Positions 11,922 to 22,350 of a stretch of 64,000 nt of DNA are shown here, piece by piece (the first letter of the stretch is position 1; the number at the start of each line of letters is the position of its first letter). A program made the translations under genes and the position numbers. The notes under the pieces are model-generated. The model was not told where the DNA came from and did not search any database. It saw nothing but the letters and a program-made list of their open reading frames with translations. This stretch comes from Paramacrobiotus metropolitanus (Eukaryota > Tardigrada > Eutardigrada > Parachela > Macrobiotidae): positions 62,001 to 126,000 of the forward strand of contig NW_026570373.1 in NCBI RefSeq assembly GCF_019649055.1. The letters are read 5' to 3'.

Positions 11922-13950
11922 GTCAATAGGACTTCCGGTGCCAAGTGTGTATCGAACAGGGTACAAGTACGCACTGGCGCTGCTGGCGGGCGACAAATCT
12001 CGGGAAACTGTAAGATGAGCGAGTGGTTTGTATATAATATGTTAGACCACAGTGCGTGTGTGTAAATTAAATGCCCGCACGATTAATATGAATGGGACAT
12101 GTATACACTGGCTACAACATGAGTGCGGATCATCCCGGCGTCGGCAGCTGTGTTATTAACCGCTTCCGGCATCCGTTCGGTCTGCGTGTGCCGGGTGAGC
12201 GCTGCATTTTATATATACACCACAGAGACTGTGTTGTACACTGCACTTTGCGGTTTGTACTGTCTTCGCGATGGTACACTGGATAGACGACCGGATCGAT
12301 GGGGTATTGGGGGAGAAAATGCGGTTAATTACCCCCGGTCTTTGTCGTGATTGTAATCATCCGGTGCTTAGGCTCGTTTGCCGAACACCGGGGCAGATTG
12401 TCCTTCACGGGAATTAATTGGAGGCTGTAGAGAAAAAGAACGCGGGGCATCGTTTTGTCATTTCGCGATAATACCACACCTCGGTTATATTCGAGATCGG
12501 GTTGCGCACGTGAATGCACGGTACGTACCGCGCCGGCAATCCGGATTCCGGTGGACTCCAGGGAAATGACAATTTGCGCATGTTTTCGCCAAAATGATCT
12601 TCGTCATGTTCCTTTTAGGAGAATCCACTCAAGGCGGAAATTTAAAGGAATCTCGACATACCCACAATTTCATAAAATTAATGCTCTGAACAACACTCTA
12701 AAGACTAAAGGTCAATGAAAAAATTAATATCTCCTTTTCTTTTACCTAAGAAGTACAACAGTTTACTTGCGGTCCGGTGTGTGCAAACGGATTGCCAGAT
12801 AGGAAGAACAATAATCTCCGCATAATAAAATATTGGTTATTAAACCGCAAATGCCAGTGATTTCATTTAGAGTTTTCCCTGCGCTGAGTGTTGCGGAAAA
12901 TCTATAGAAAATGACAGATGCACAAGGCCAAATGTTGGCATTGGGAGAGCAGCCTCTGGATGACGTCAGGTGTTCTAGATAATTTTGTCTTCTCTGCGAA
13001 CACCTGGATGTTATACCAACCGTAGAGCGTCAAGAGCGAAGGTCAGCGCGCGCCTAATAAGCATCTACAAAAGACTGTACTTTCCACAAACAAGGCAGAA
13101 AGAATGGTCTGGCCGTATCCGTTTGCCGGTAAACGGCAGTTAATTTCGAGATCGGGCGGCTGTGTGGTATTCATCCTGGCGCATGAGTGGCACCGTAAGG
13201 AAGCCGTTATCAACGAGTTTGTGGCAGGAGAATTCCCGAGATAATACTGTACTATGTATCTCAGTCTGTCTGCTTACTTACCCGGGGATTCTTTACAGAC
13301 GCTAGTTAGCAAAGTTATTTTAATCAGTCTTTACAAAGCTTTCCCTATGCTTGTAGAACGAAATGCTGGAATCGCAAAGCATCCTTGTACCTAGCTAGTA
13401 AAGCTCGCAACATGCGAGTTAAACTGTTGCGCATTAAATTATAATCGAATAACTGCTTTTTAATTTTTTTAATAAGTGTCTGTAGATTTTCTAATTTTGT
13501 GTTTCTGGTTGACTGAACTTGGTATTCGGCTGGAGTCCATATATCTTTGTTAAATGCCAGATTGCGAAAAAATCGGCAAATGATGTAATAAATTTTAAGT
13601 GGGTGTGTTATTGTTTAGGAATTAGCGCTCGGTTTTTACAGCCATGAGAATGCCTCATATTCCGCCAGAACCCGCAACAAGGGTATTAAGTTGCGAGAAA
13701 CGCTAGCTGTAAATGCGTCTGGTGAGCTGAGATCGTATTCCCGCGACTGTTCAAATATTGGGATTACAGGTTATGTGATACGTCCTACCGTCAGTGCAGG
13801 AAGCTCGGTGTGTCTGTAAGCAAGCTGTGTCATCGTATAAATTACACGCATCTCTGACGGGAAAACAGACAAATAATTTTTGTACAAAAGGAAAAAAGTT
13901 TGTGACAAGATCTGTAAAAGAATTATCCATTGCGGCACAATTTGCTTTTT
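11922..13950. other. Intergenic; upstream of the neuropeptide GPCR and downstream of GR A
   Basis: The stretch up to about 12540 is the 5' flank of the neuropeptide GPCR. From about 12545 on it is the start of duplicated module A and has a clear counterpart at 22375-23996. No coding exon is supported. Confidence 0.5.
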
Positions 13951-15702
13951 TCATGAGTTTTTGGCATATGTGCAGTTTATTTTCCACCAATAGCTTGACG
14001 CGTCCTCGGGCATAGAACAAGTGAGAACACCGTCGGTGTCTTTCTCGCCCAGCTCCACAACAAGGATCCCGTAGCTGATGAACAAGCCAATAACCTAAAA
14101 AAGACCGATCTCTGATTCAAGTGCTCAAAACAATGAAAGCACAATATGAAAATTAGGTAGTACTGCTTACGCTGGCGACAAATGTACGATTGATGCTGAT
14201 TATATCGGCGACGGTGAACACCGTCGGTTGGCTGGAGAATTCGTACAGCTGCACAAACCCATTCAGTTGCCCTTCCTTTTCCTGGCCACCATCCACCAGC
14301 ATTTGCAGTTCATTCGAAATATCAGCCTGCAAAAAATATGCTCAATTTGTTCTACTATTGTTCAACACACAAACTGAAATCTATTACAGAGTATTACGGT
14401 TTTGTAGGGCCATCAGGAAACTAGATCATCTGACCAAAAACCTATTAATACAACCTGCGCACACTTTGGTTTCACTTGAAACCAGTCTTTCCCAATGCAA
14501 AGCTGTGGTCATAATTATTTCGTTACGTTCGAGTCCAAATTTTGACTTTTGAGATAAAATCGCTTAAAAGAGCTTAATGTGCAATATGCGAAGGAAACCC
14601 CTTATTTTCTAAATTGTATAAAATGCCTTTGAAAAATGGCATTAAACGTAAAAAGATCAGGGCACAGCAAAAATCTTTTAACAACAGACTACCGGATCGC
14701 CGTCAGCGAAATCTTTTTTCGCGTTTTTTGTACCATCTGATGCATTACCTCTTCAGTAAGAAAGACCGCTGCACAGGTGACCGCCACCACCAAGCATAGC
14801 TCGTACAGCAACGGCGGTAACAACAAAACCAACGCCTGCTTATTAAGATTATTGATAATCCACATATACACCATAATTACTTCCATATAAAACAGTAGAA
14901 AGAACATAGATAACGCTTTATCCAGTTTCCGTACAGCGGTGCTGAGAGCGGTGTGATGATCGAGAAGCGGCTGCACCGTCATCATTTCGCACGTCTGAAC
15001 GGCTGTCTGCATTTTCAAATGGATCGCCCGAAAAGTGAACGCGGACGTTATACAAATACAGAACACCAGCGCCACGATACCGTGACGCAGATCGTTAGCA
15101 GTCAGCAGCACAGCACACCATAGTAGCGACAAATGTTCCGTATATGTTCTAGATATGTTGCAGTACCGATTAAACTGCGGAAACGACGCATGTAGCAATA
15201 GATTGCGCGCGTGTCCAGCGCCGCCAACGGTTTGTTGTGCGGCATAAACGAGGACACTTAAAGAAACCGACACGGTACCGATTATAATGGCCACATTGTG
15301 TGATTGATACTGTGCAGCAATTGCGGTAATTTGTCGTACAGCTTTGGAAACCTTTTCCGCGTTGCAGAGAATTGAGACACCGGTGATGATGAAAATAACC
15401 TCATTCTGGCCGTAACCGACGACATTAATAAAATTCTCTAATGTGCCGGTAAGTCGACTAATCACACTGGGTATGGAAATCAGGCATAACATGGCAATCC
15501 TCAGCGTGGTGAAGGTTAGAACGAAAATTCTATAGAAAACATTGACAAGGAAGATCCAGCACAATGTTTTACGATTGGCGCTGGCGTCGTTTCGGAGCAG
15601 TGCTGTATCCAGACCGCCTATTTTGAGGTAGACCATCCAAAAGCAAAAAACGCCCATAATGATCCGAGATGCTCTATGAGGCGAGATGCATGAACTTTCC
15701 AT
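13951..15702 (-). CDS. Gustatory-receptor-like protein A, three exons
   Basis: Exons 14749-15702, 14171-14326 and 13951-14094 join in phase 0 to about 417 residues, a normal length for insect-type GRs. These are chemosensory ion-channel subunits of inverted topology at the plasma membrane. Exon 1 holds six hydrophobic segments. Exon 2, exactly 52 codons, starts ADISNEL and ends INRTFVAS. Exon 3 opens with TM7, where SYGILVVEL (about residues 377-385) corresponds to the insect GR TYxxxxxQF signature. Splice sites read GAG|GTAATG, TTTTTGCAG|GC, AGC|GTAAGC and TTTTTTAG|GT. Phase-0 introns near the 3' end are typical of insect GRs. The gene is transcribed away from GPCR A. Its paralogue is at 23997-25816. 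Ligand unknown. Confidence 0.85.
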
Positions 15703-18204
15703 GGTCTTTAAGGTATTCTTTTACCTTTCTTATCTGTTGGATACCGGTAAAAACGGACCAGCCAAATGAAATTAATTGTAGTGTCGATGTTCTGCTGAGA
15801 ATGGACAGAAATGTGCTGTGTTAAGTTTTGGCCGTTGATCAATCGAAGATCGAGAAGACTCGTTCAGCAACTCCCTTCGGAGAACAGCAATCCCGATAAT
15901 GGATCCGCTGGGAAGGGGCTTTGCAGAGACCCTTTCAAGGCTTGACATAAGCGTCATCGCAACATTGCCCAACATCGTTGTCGGATAGATGTGACCAATC
16001 ATGCGATTAGCAAAATTCTCTTCAGAAAAACTAGGAACAGAAAATTACCTCAGCATATTGCATCAATGTTGGTGAACAGTCCTTCCTGTGGTATCTTATA
16101 CTACACCAATGCTTTTATTTACAGCAAAAAAACTAGTTCACGAACAACGAAGCTGTGGCCTTGAGCCGAATAAGATGTAAAAATTTGTCCCGCAATATTG
16201 CTTTAGATTGTTTTTTAGAGCCTCTTTTGTACCAGAAGACTGCAGAGTCGCAAACTGTAGCGTGCATAGTAGCATACAGTCATTTAAAGTTATTAAATGG
16301 CGGAACAAAGAATTTTAATCAGCTTTATGTGGTTATCACTCAATGGTGACTCAGTGTCTCTCGTAAACATACATACAATGGACTTCAAAATTTTGTTACA
16401 TTCGGTCCGGGACCGATATTTTAATAGCCAAGACCAATAAAATGACCAGTAACCAGGAAACGCGTAACTCCTGCTGACGTCAAACACTTGCATCTTGCAT
16501 ATCTCCCAACGAAAACCATCAACCGATATATCAAAAGAATGAGAAAGAAATTACAAGAATTGTGATACCAAACAGATTCTCGTTCATGAGATCTAAGAGA
16601 AAATCGAGCCATTTTAGTTTGTCGTAGACGTGCTGCTTGAAAACTGGAACCAAACCGTGGATGAAAAATCCTATGCTATGTCTACGAGAAACTTCAGATG
16701 CCTCGATTGTCTCTTAGAACTCATAAAGAACAACCTGCTTGGTATCAAAATTCTTGTAATTTTTTTCTCTTTTTTTTGAGATATTGGTTGACGGTTTTGA
16801 TTGGGAAATGCGCAAGCTGCAAGCGTTTGAACTCAACAGGCCGATGGCCAGCCCGGAATTTGGCTGATTGAGTACAGATAAGTAGCTGGTTGCGCGCGTT
16901 TTGTGAGTGTAACAAAATTTTGAAGCCCATTGTAGCACTTCAGTTAACGGTTTCAAGAAATTTATGCCGTTTAAGAAAATCCAAGTGTAGCGCATCACAT
17001 TGTCATATTTAAGTAAATCAGCTTGTACATATGCTGGTAGTCTAGTACACCATATTCATTACTGCTCAAAACGTGTTCGTGAATTATGGTTGTCGTTGCT
17101 TCAAAATGATGAAAACAAATTCAGGTAACAGTATTGTTAGTCGACAAATCTGCCTTGGCCAGCAAAAAAAGCTTGACGTACTAGGAAGTAGGAAGTCGTC
17201 CGCAAGAAGTGCTATGCAATTTTGAGCCCCTCATTGCGAAATCTCACAAAGTCAGTTTTATCGGCGAACTTATTAGAATGTGAGCTTCTGTCTGCGGTGG
17301 ATCAAAATAGAACAAGACTCTACCGCCGCGATTTTCCAGACAAAACTGCCCAGTTTGTCGGTGGTGCCTAAAGGTAAGCTGAGCCTTCCGGGATCACCCG
17401 TGTTACCGACAGGAGCGGTGAAATGGCGCGCTAATTGCTTGGAGGTCTCATTTTACACACTAGCAGCACCGCTGACGACTGACGTACTATTCGGCCTCAG
17501 GCTCTCGTTTTTGTAACGGCGGGATGATGGTTCTAATAGCAGCTATCTCCGTATTTGCTTATTTCTACCACCCGGTTCAGCAGCACACAGAAGAAAATCC
17601 GGCACAAGTGTCTAATAGTGTGTTATCTTGCAGTGGCAACAAGTTTTCAACGACATATGAATGTACTATCTGTTTGCTTTTATGCTCAAAGTGCTTGTTA
17701 AAATAAACTGGTATTCGATGAACTTAATTATTGCCGCCAGGCATAATTTTCATATGGTCTGTGAATATTCACAATAAAACTTATAGCTTTCATGAATGCC
17801 GTTTACGGGAACAGTTAGCCGCGTGCCTAACTGTTTCCCATAAAAGGGATTCCCATAAACACCGGAATAGCAGCAAATTCCATTCAAACCAAACGATGAG
17901 TGGCATGTTTCCTCCAGATCGGTGCACAATCGGTCAATTACCATGAAATTGTCAGAATCGAAAGGATCAGCACCATTATAATATCTGCACCGTTTATCGT
18001 TACTGTATCTGGACTGCTGGTTCCCATCAGCTCCCTCCTGATCGTTATGCTTTGAAAAGGAGAACTAAAACTTATTGGCTTTATGATTGTCGACTACTCT
18101 GGAATCTCATTGTTGAGCATCGGAATTCATGAAAATAATTTATATATTGTTTGACTTAAAGCTATCGATATCTGCAAATTTGGTTCAGGCCCCGCTATGA
18201 AATA
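15703..18204. other. Shared upstream region between divergent GR A and GPCR A
   Basis: This 2.5-kb spacer separates two divergently transcribed receptor genes and has a counterpart at 25817-27932. Blocks that remain alignable include about 15790-16000, 17030-17270, 17280-17530 and 17750-18200. About 16330-17020 does not align, so one copy has gained or lost DNA there. The block at about 15800-16000 has an open minus-strand frame in both copies with no recognisable domain. Confidence 0.55.
17794..17852. other. Hairpin in the duplicated spacer (copy A)
   Basis: An inverted repeat with GGGAACAGTTAG on the left and CTAACTGTTTCCC on the right forms a hairpin of about 59 nt with a short loop. It lies about 350 bp upstream of GPCR A. 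The equivalent hairpin at 27533-27582 has changed in different arm positions, so comparing the copies suggests longer, near-perfect ancestral arms. Confidence 0.65.
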
Positions 18205-19397
18205 ATGAACACTTCAGATCAAATATCCCGTTACCGGAATACTTCCAACGTCACAGTTTTCAACTTGACTAGAGTATCCCCCGCGCAACTGACCACCTGG
18301 ATCACCGCGCAGTTTATGTGCGGTTCCATTGGAGCCCTGCTTATTGTGGCACTCTTGAAGGTCATGTTTCGTTTGAAGAGGCTGAAGTCTCCCTCTGGTC
18401 TGCTGATTGCCCACTCGCTGACGATTGACATACTTTTCTGCGTTATTTTAAATCCCCTTGCAAATATTCCCGTTTATCTGACGCAGATGCGAATACCATT
18501 TACGTTAGATTGCGTTCCCGCCGGATTTTTCTACGGTGTTCTTCTTTTCGCTGGAAACTGGGCAATAGTTTTCCCGGCTTGCAATCGTTTCGCTGCTATT
18601 CTGCTGCCGTACTGGTATAAAAAAATTTTCTCGAAAATGAATTCAGCCATCTGCATAATCAGCGTTTGGTGCATGGCAATTGGCCTGAACATCGTGACCT
18701 CTCAATTTCTTCCCGGGGCAACATACGGGACGTTGCCATCAGGCGCATGTGGATGGACGCGTGTTAACGCGACCTTTCTTGCCATTGGAGCCATTGGATC
18801 CTATCTACCAATTGCACTGCAAGGAGTGTTGTACAGCTCCATCTTTCTGATTTTAAGATTCCGAAAACGAGATGACACCGTCAATACAGCCCAGAAAAAA
18901 ATTTTGCGACGGCGACTGCAACTGGCCAAAGCGTTGTTTTCTTCCTTCTTATGGTATTGCGTCTGCGTTTTGCCACCCCCGGTTCTGACGACGTACTCTA
19001 CTCAAGCGTGGAAAAGCGATTTGAGACTGTTCTTCTATGCGAGACTGTCGCAGATTCTGGCCTACGCTGCGAGTCCGGTACGTACATATCATAAGCACTG
19101 AATACACAGTCCATTCATAATAATTTAGTTTCACTAACTAACTGCAGTGGATTTAGAAGTGTAAAAATGTGGAAACCTGGTTTGGAAAATTTCCTTCAAC
19201 TCATATAATGTGAACTCGATCGTACACGCCTTGTGTCCCAGAATGCTCATAATGTCCGTACTTGAATGTGGTGACAGGTATTCTTTTTTGCGATGAACCC
19301 TCAATATCGGAACACTTTGGCAAAAGATTTCAACGCTTGCTGCTCAAGAATGCGACAGCGGAACAGGAATCAAGTGCACGATTCGTCAACGGTGTGA
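18205..19397 (+). CDS. Orphan rhodopsin-class GPCR A, two exons
   Basis: Exon 1 (18205-19077) encodes TM1 to most of TM7 and ends AGTCCG|GTACGT. Exon 2 (19278-19397, after GTGACAG) adds VFFFAMNPQYR, an amphipathic helix-8 region, and a short basic tail ending STV, giving 330 residues. Seven hydrophobic segments are clear, with N-glycosylation sites NTS and NLT near the N-terminus. Hallmarks are altered: the DRY position reads CNRF, TM6 is WYCVCVLPPP, and the NPxxY region becomes SPVFF across the splice. These features mark a divergent, lineage-specific receptor; ligand and coupling are unknown. The start is the ATG shared with copy B. The gene is divergent from GR A. Confidence 0.8.
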
Positions 19398-20625
19398 CGA
19401 TGATATAGGCTTCAAACTAATATGGCTGCGTTGCGGTGCTAAGCCGTGCCACTGGAGCGCACGCTCATAATGTGATATAATTTGCAGTTTTTCGTGTTTT
19501 AGATGCAGTTGCGCTTTCGCTAGCCTGGAGCAACCTCACGTTGGCTCACCGTGTGGTGCTGCATGCGGATAGCAAGCAGACGGTACAACCCACTCTGGTC
19601 GAATATTTTGCAAAAAGGCAAACACTGCGGAGCACTTTGAGGGGATAGCCAGCATCAGCGCAGACCGTACTGTTCATTCATTCATGACATTTTGTAGACA
19701 ATGATTTAAAGTTTAACCCTTTTTTGGACTCAGCATTCGGTGGGAGAGTCATAGGCGATACAAAATTTTTATAAGTCTTACAACAAACCAGTTTATTAAC
19801 AGTCTTTGGATGAACCACCTCGCTCAACTTTTATAAGCAGTGCGAGTTTATAGATCGTTTGCATACAGAACAATGGCTCAAACAATTTTCTTTGAGTTGT
19901 AATATAGATTCGGAAATTAAAGAATTTATCTTGAAGCTTGAAACCAACACATAGCGAAACTATAGTTTTTTCACTTGCGCGAAAAATCTCTCCAACCGAA
20001 TTTTGCGCAAAAAGAAGTGTTTACGGTCATGTACTGTACATTCAGTCTGCAACTTTCCATGACATTTTTGTTTATAAACAGTCAGATAACGATCAGAATT
20101 ATATTACATAATTTGAAGCACCCAGAATCAGCACAGTTTAGCAAGCAACAGTCGTACCAGGTCAAATGAAAAGTAACTATTCATGTACAGTATCTGAATA
20201 TCTCGCTTCAGTATAGCTGATTCCTAAACGCAAGCCGAGTCGTTGAGGAATCAGCTATACGCTGGATTTCTATTCGGCACCTGTTTTTTTCAGATTTCCA
20301 GATTTCTCGTATTATACTTATGTTTTTTGTAATTTTAGATTTGTTTGCTGATATAACAATTTAAATACAAAAGAAAGATAGCCATGTAAATTTACGGATG
20401 TGTATCAGATTTCGACTGCATTCTTAGAAAGCTGACAACGATACTTTGTTGCCAGCTTTCTAACAAGCTTCTTTCTTATTTTCTGTCAGCTTTCTTTCTT
20501 TCTAACGCATAAACAACATTTTCGATCATATTTTGAAACTGACAATATCTCAAGAACTGTTCCGCAAACAATTTAGGTAGGTACACGGATAAATAACTAA
20601 CAAAGAAGATTTAAAGCCGAAACAA
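19398..20625. other. Intergenic between module A and the LTR element
   Basis: No gene is seen. The stretch contains a stem-loop at 20211-20260 and, at about 20427-20462, a second inverted pair built on AGAAAGCTG/CAGCTTTCT. It ends in ACAA, the target duplication of the LTR element. Confidence 0.5.
20211..20260. repeat. Stem-loop with 15-bp perfect arms
   Basis: GTATAGCTGATTCCT at 20211-20225 is exactly complementary to 20246-20260, leaving a 20-nt loop. There is no coding context and no obvious terminator role. Confidence 0.75.
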
Positions 20626-20879
20626 TGTCAGGGCGGGCTTATGATTCAGCCCTTCTGTCATTGGTTGGTTTTGGGTTTTTTCCTGTCTGGGCATTTGCAT
20701 GCTTTCTCACGGCCTGCAGCACAGCTGTGCTGGCTGCAGGATCCGTTATCTTGGCAGTTGGTTTTTTGGCTCGCGCGCAAAGCGCGGTGTGTGTTAGATT
20801 TCGGCATTAAAGCCTTCATCCGGGTTTGCTTTGTTCCGCCGTCGATGGTCGGTGCGCGCCTAGCCAGCGCCACTTGACA
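20626..20879 (+). repeat. 5' LTR of the compact element
   Basis: 254 bp, TG...CA ends with short inverted repeat TGTCA/TGACA. Contains ATTAAA near 20804 as a possible polyadenylation signal. No clear TATA box was found. Confidence 0.85.
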
Positions 20880-20889
20880 TGGTAGCAGA
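20880..20889 (+). other. Primer-binding site, initiator tRNA-Met type
   Basis: TGGTAGCAGA starts at the first base after the 5' LTR and matches ten positions complementary to the 3' end (…TCTGCTACCA) of initiator tRNA-Met. The match fades after that. Confidence 0.65.
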
Positions 20890-21794
20890 ACACGGTGACG
20901 ATCGTGTGTTACACAGCGGGCTTGCCCCGCTCACGGGCCACCTCTGAGCTGTGGACCAGATCGCGTCCTGTGCCAACCCCGGGTACGGAGCTCACCCGCT
21001 CCTCCGGATTTCCCGTCAGTCGCCGGAGCTGTGCCGTCACTCCCGCAGAACGCGGAGGAAACTGCCTCTCCCAGAAGGGGATGGAGATGTCGCCAAGCCA
21101 GAAGTGCAGCGATGGACGGACAAACCCACAGCCACACCGTACCGATGACGGATGCCGACGGTGGACGCAACCCGGACCAGCAGGAGACCTGCGGACCCTT
21201 CACCACCACCAACAGCCATGCCAACCCCGATCCCCACGGCCGGATCGACCACCATCACCACGCCGAGAAATTTCCCCCCAACAAAACCCTGCCCGTCCTA
21301 CCTGGGACAACCTTTCCCGCGGCGGAGCAGCTGATTTTCCCTACCCGGAGCAGCGTATTTTTGTGTTTGCAGGGTCATGGCCGTACCTGTGCCCCAAACC
21401 CTGCGCGATTTTCCCCAGACCGTGACCTTTTTCCAGACGGATAAAATGCGGAATCTACCGATTTCCGCATCCGACCCTGGATTCTGGCGCGACAGTGCGT
21501 TGACCCAAGCACTGGACCGCCCGTGGCCGAACCCGAGCCAAACCGACCCAGAACCATTCCTAAACCGAACCAGATCCGAGCCGACCAAACCGGGACCGAG
21601 CCGGACCAAACCTGACCGAACTGGATCCCATACCGGACCACGTGAGCCGACCGAACTGGAACCGAGCCACCCGGTAGTACAGTCTATTAGACATAGTACA
21701 GGGACCGTACCGGTCCCTGTATCCACTGTTCTTTACGGCGCATCACGCCATTTACCTGCACTTCGCAGGAGCTCAGTGTTAGACCGTACAGGGA

Positions 21795-22047
21795 TGTCAG
21801 GGCGGGCTTATGATTCAGCCCTTCTGTCATTGGTTGGTTTTGGGTTTTTCCTGTCTGGGCATTTGCATGCTTTCTCACGGCCTGCAGCACAGCTGTGCTG
21901 GCTGCAGGATCCGTTATCTTGGCAGTTGGTTTTTTGGCTCGCGCGCAAAGCGCGGTGTGTGTTAGATTTCGGCATTAAAGCCTTCATCCGGGTTTGCTTT
22001 GTTCCGCCGTCGATGGTCGGTGCGCGCCTAGCCAGCGCCACTTGACA
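21795..22047 (+). repeat. 3' LTR of the compact element
   Basis: 253 bp; same as the 5' LTR except for one T fewer in a homopolymer run, by eye. Followed by the ACAA target duplication. Confidence 0.85.
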
Positions 22048-22107
22048 ACAATAATATGCAAATCAGATTTTGTATTGAAATTAAATTGCATGCACAACAA
22101 ATTACCT

Positions 22108-22350
22108 AAGAACCTTAAAGGTCAATAAAGGTCACCAGAATGACCTGTTGGGTTCGCCGCGTGAGGGACTCAGGTCTTTTGTGGTGCCAAGAACCTCAAA
22201 GGCCACTAAAGATCTGCAGATCACCGCACTGACCTTTTTGGGTTCGTCGCGTGAAGAACTAAGGTCTTTCAGGTGTCAATTACCCCAAAGGTCACATTTG
22301 TTTTGGCTCTTCCCGTGAGGAATTTTGCACTTTGCATCACCTTAAAAGAA
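22108..22350. repeat. Degenerate 81-89 bp tandem repeat, about three copies, rich in AGGTCA
   Basis: Copies start near 22108, 22189 and 22278. Shared phrases are AAGAACCT-AAAGG, GGGTTCG-CGCGTGA and AGGTCTTT. The half-site AGGTCA or its reverse complement TGACCT occurs repeatedly. The array lies between the LTR element and duplicated module B. Confidence 0.6.
22119..22134. promoter_or_regulatory. Candidate nuclear-receptor element, direct repeat with 4-bp spacer
   Basis: AGGTCA-ATAA-AGGTCA is a perfect DR4 arrangement, the kind bound by nuclear receptor heterodimers; a TGACCT follows at 22141. It lies in a degenerate tandem repeat, so chance amplification of one half-site is a fair alternative. 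Confidence 0.35.

Larger units (their letters stand above)
12545..19410. repeat. Segmental duplication, copy A (GR + GPCR module)
   Basis: The stretch aligns by eye, in the same orientation, with 22375-30240. The shared blocks include the left edge (AATTTGCGCATGTTTT near 12571 and 22402), all exons of a GR and of an orphan GPCR, and the right edge just past the GPCR stop codon. Copy A is about 6.9 kb; copy B is about 1 kb longer because of a larger GPCR intron and other indels. The copies are separated by about 3 kb containing an LTR element. Confidence 0.85.
20626..22047 (+). mobile_element. Compact non-autonomous LTR retrotransposon (TRIM-like), very recent
   Basis: Two LTRs (20626-20879 and 21795-22047) begin TGTCAGG and end TTGACA, and differ by eye only in the length of one T run. 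A 4-bp duplication, ACAA, flanks the element at 20622-20625 and 22048-22051. Directly after the left LTR, TGGTAGCAGA matches the complement of the 3' end of eukaryotic initiator tRNA-Met, a primer-binding site. The internal part is only 915 bp and encodes no gag, protease or reverse transcriptase. It is GC-rich and includes a degenerate CCGA-type repeat at about 21510-21670. The element must have been copied with enzymes supplied in trans. Strand is taken from the PBS position. The purine tract before the right LTR is weak. Confidence 0.85.

Noticed and set aside
21377-22045. 222-codon plus-strand frame running from the LTR element interior into its 3' LTR
   Set aside because: The product is low-complexity CCGA-repeat translation plus LTR; it has no gag or pol motif.
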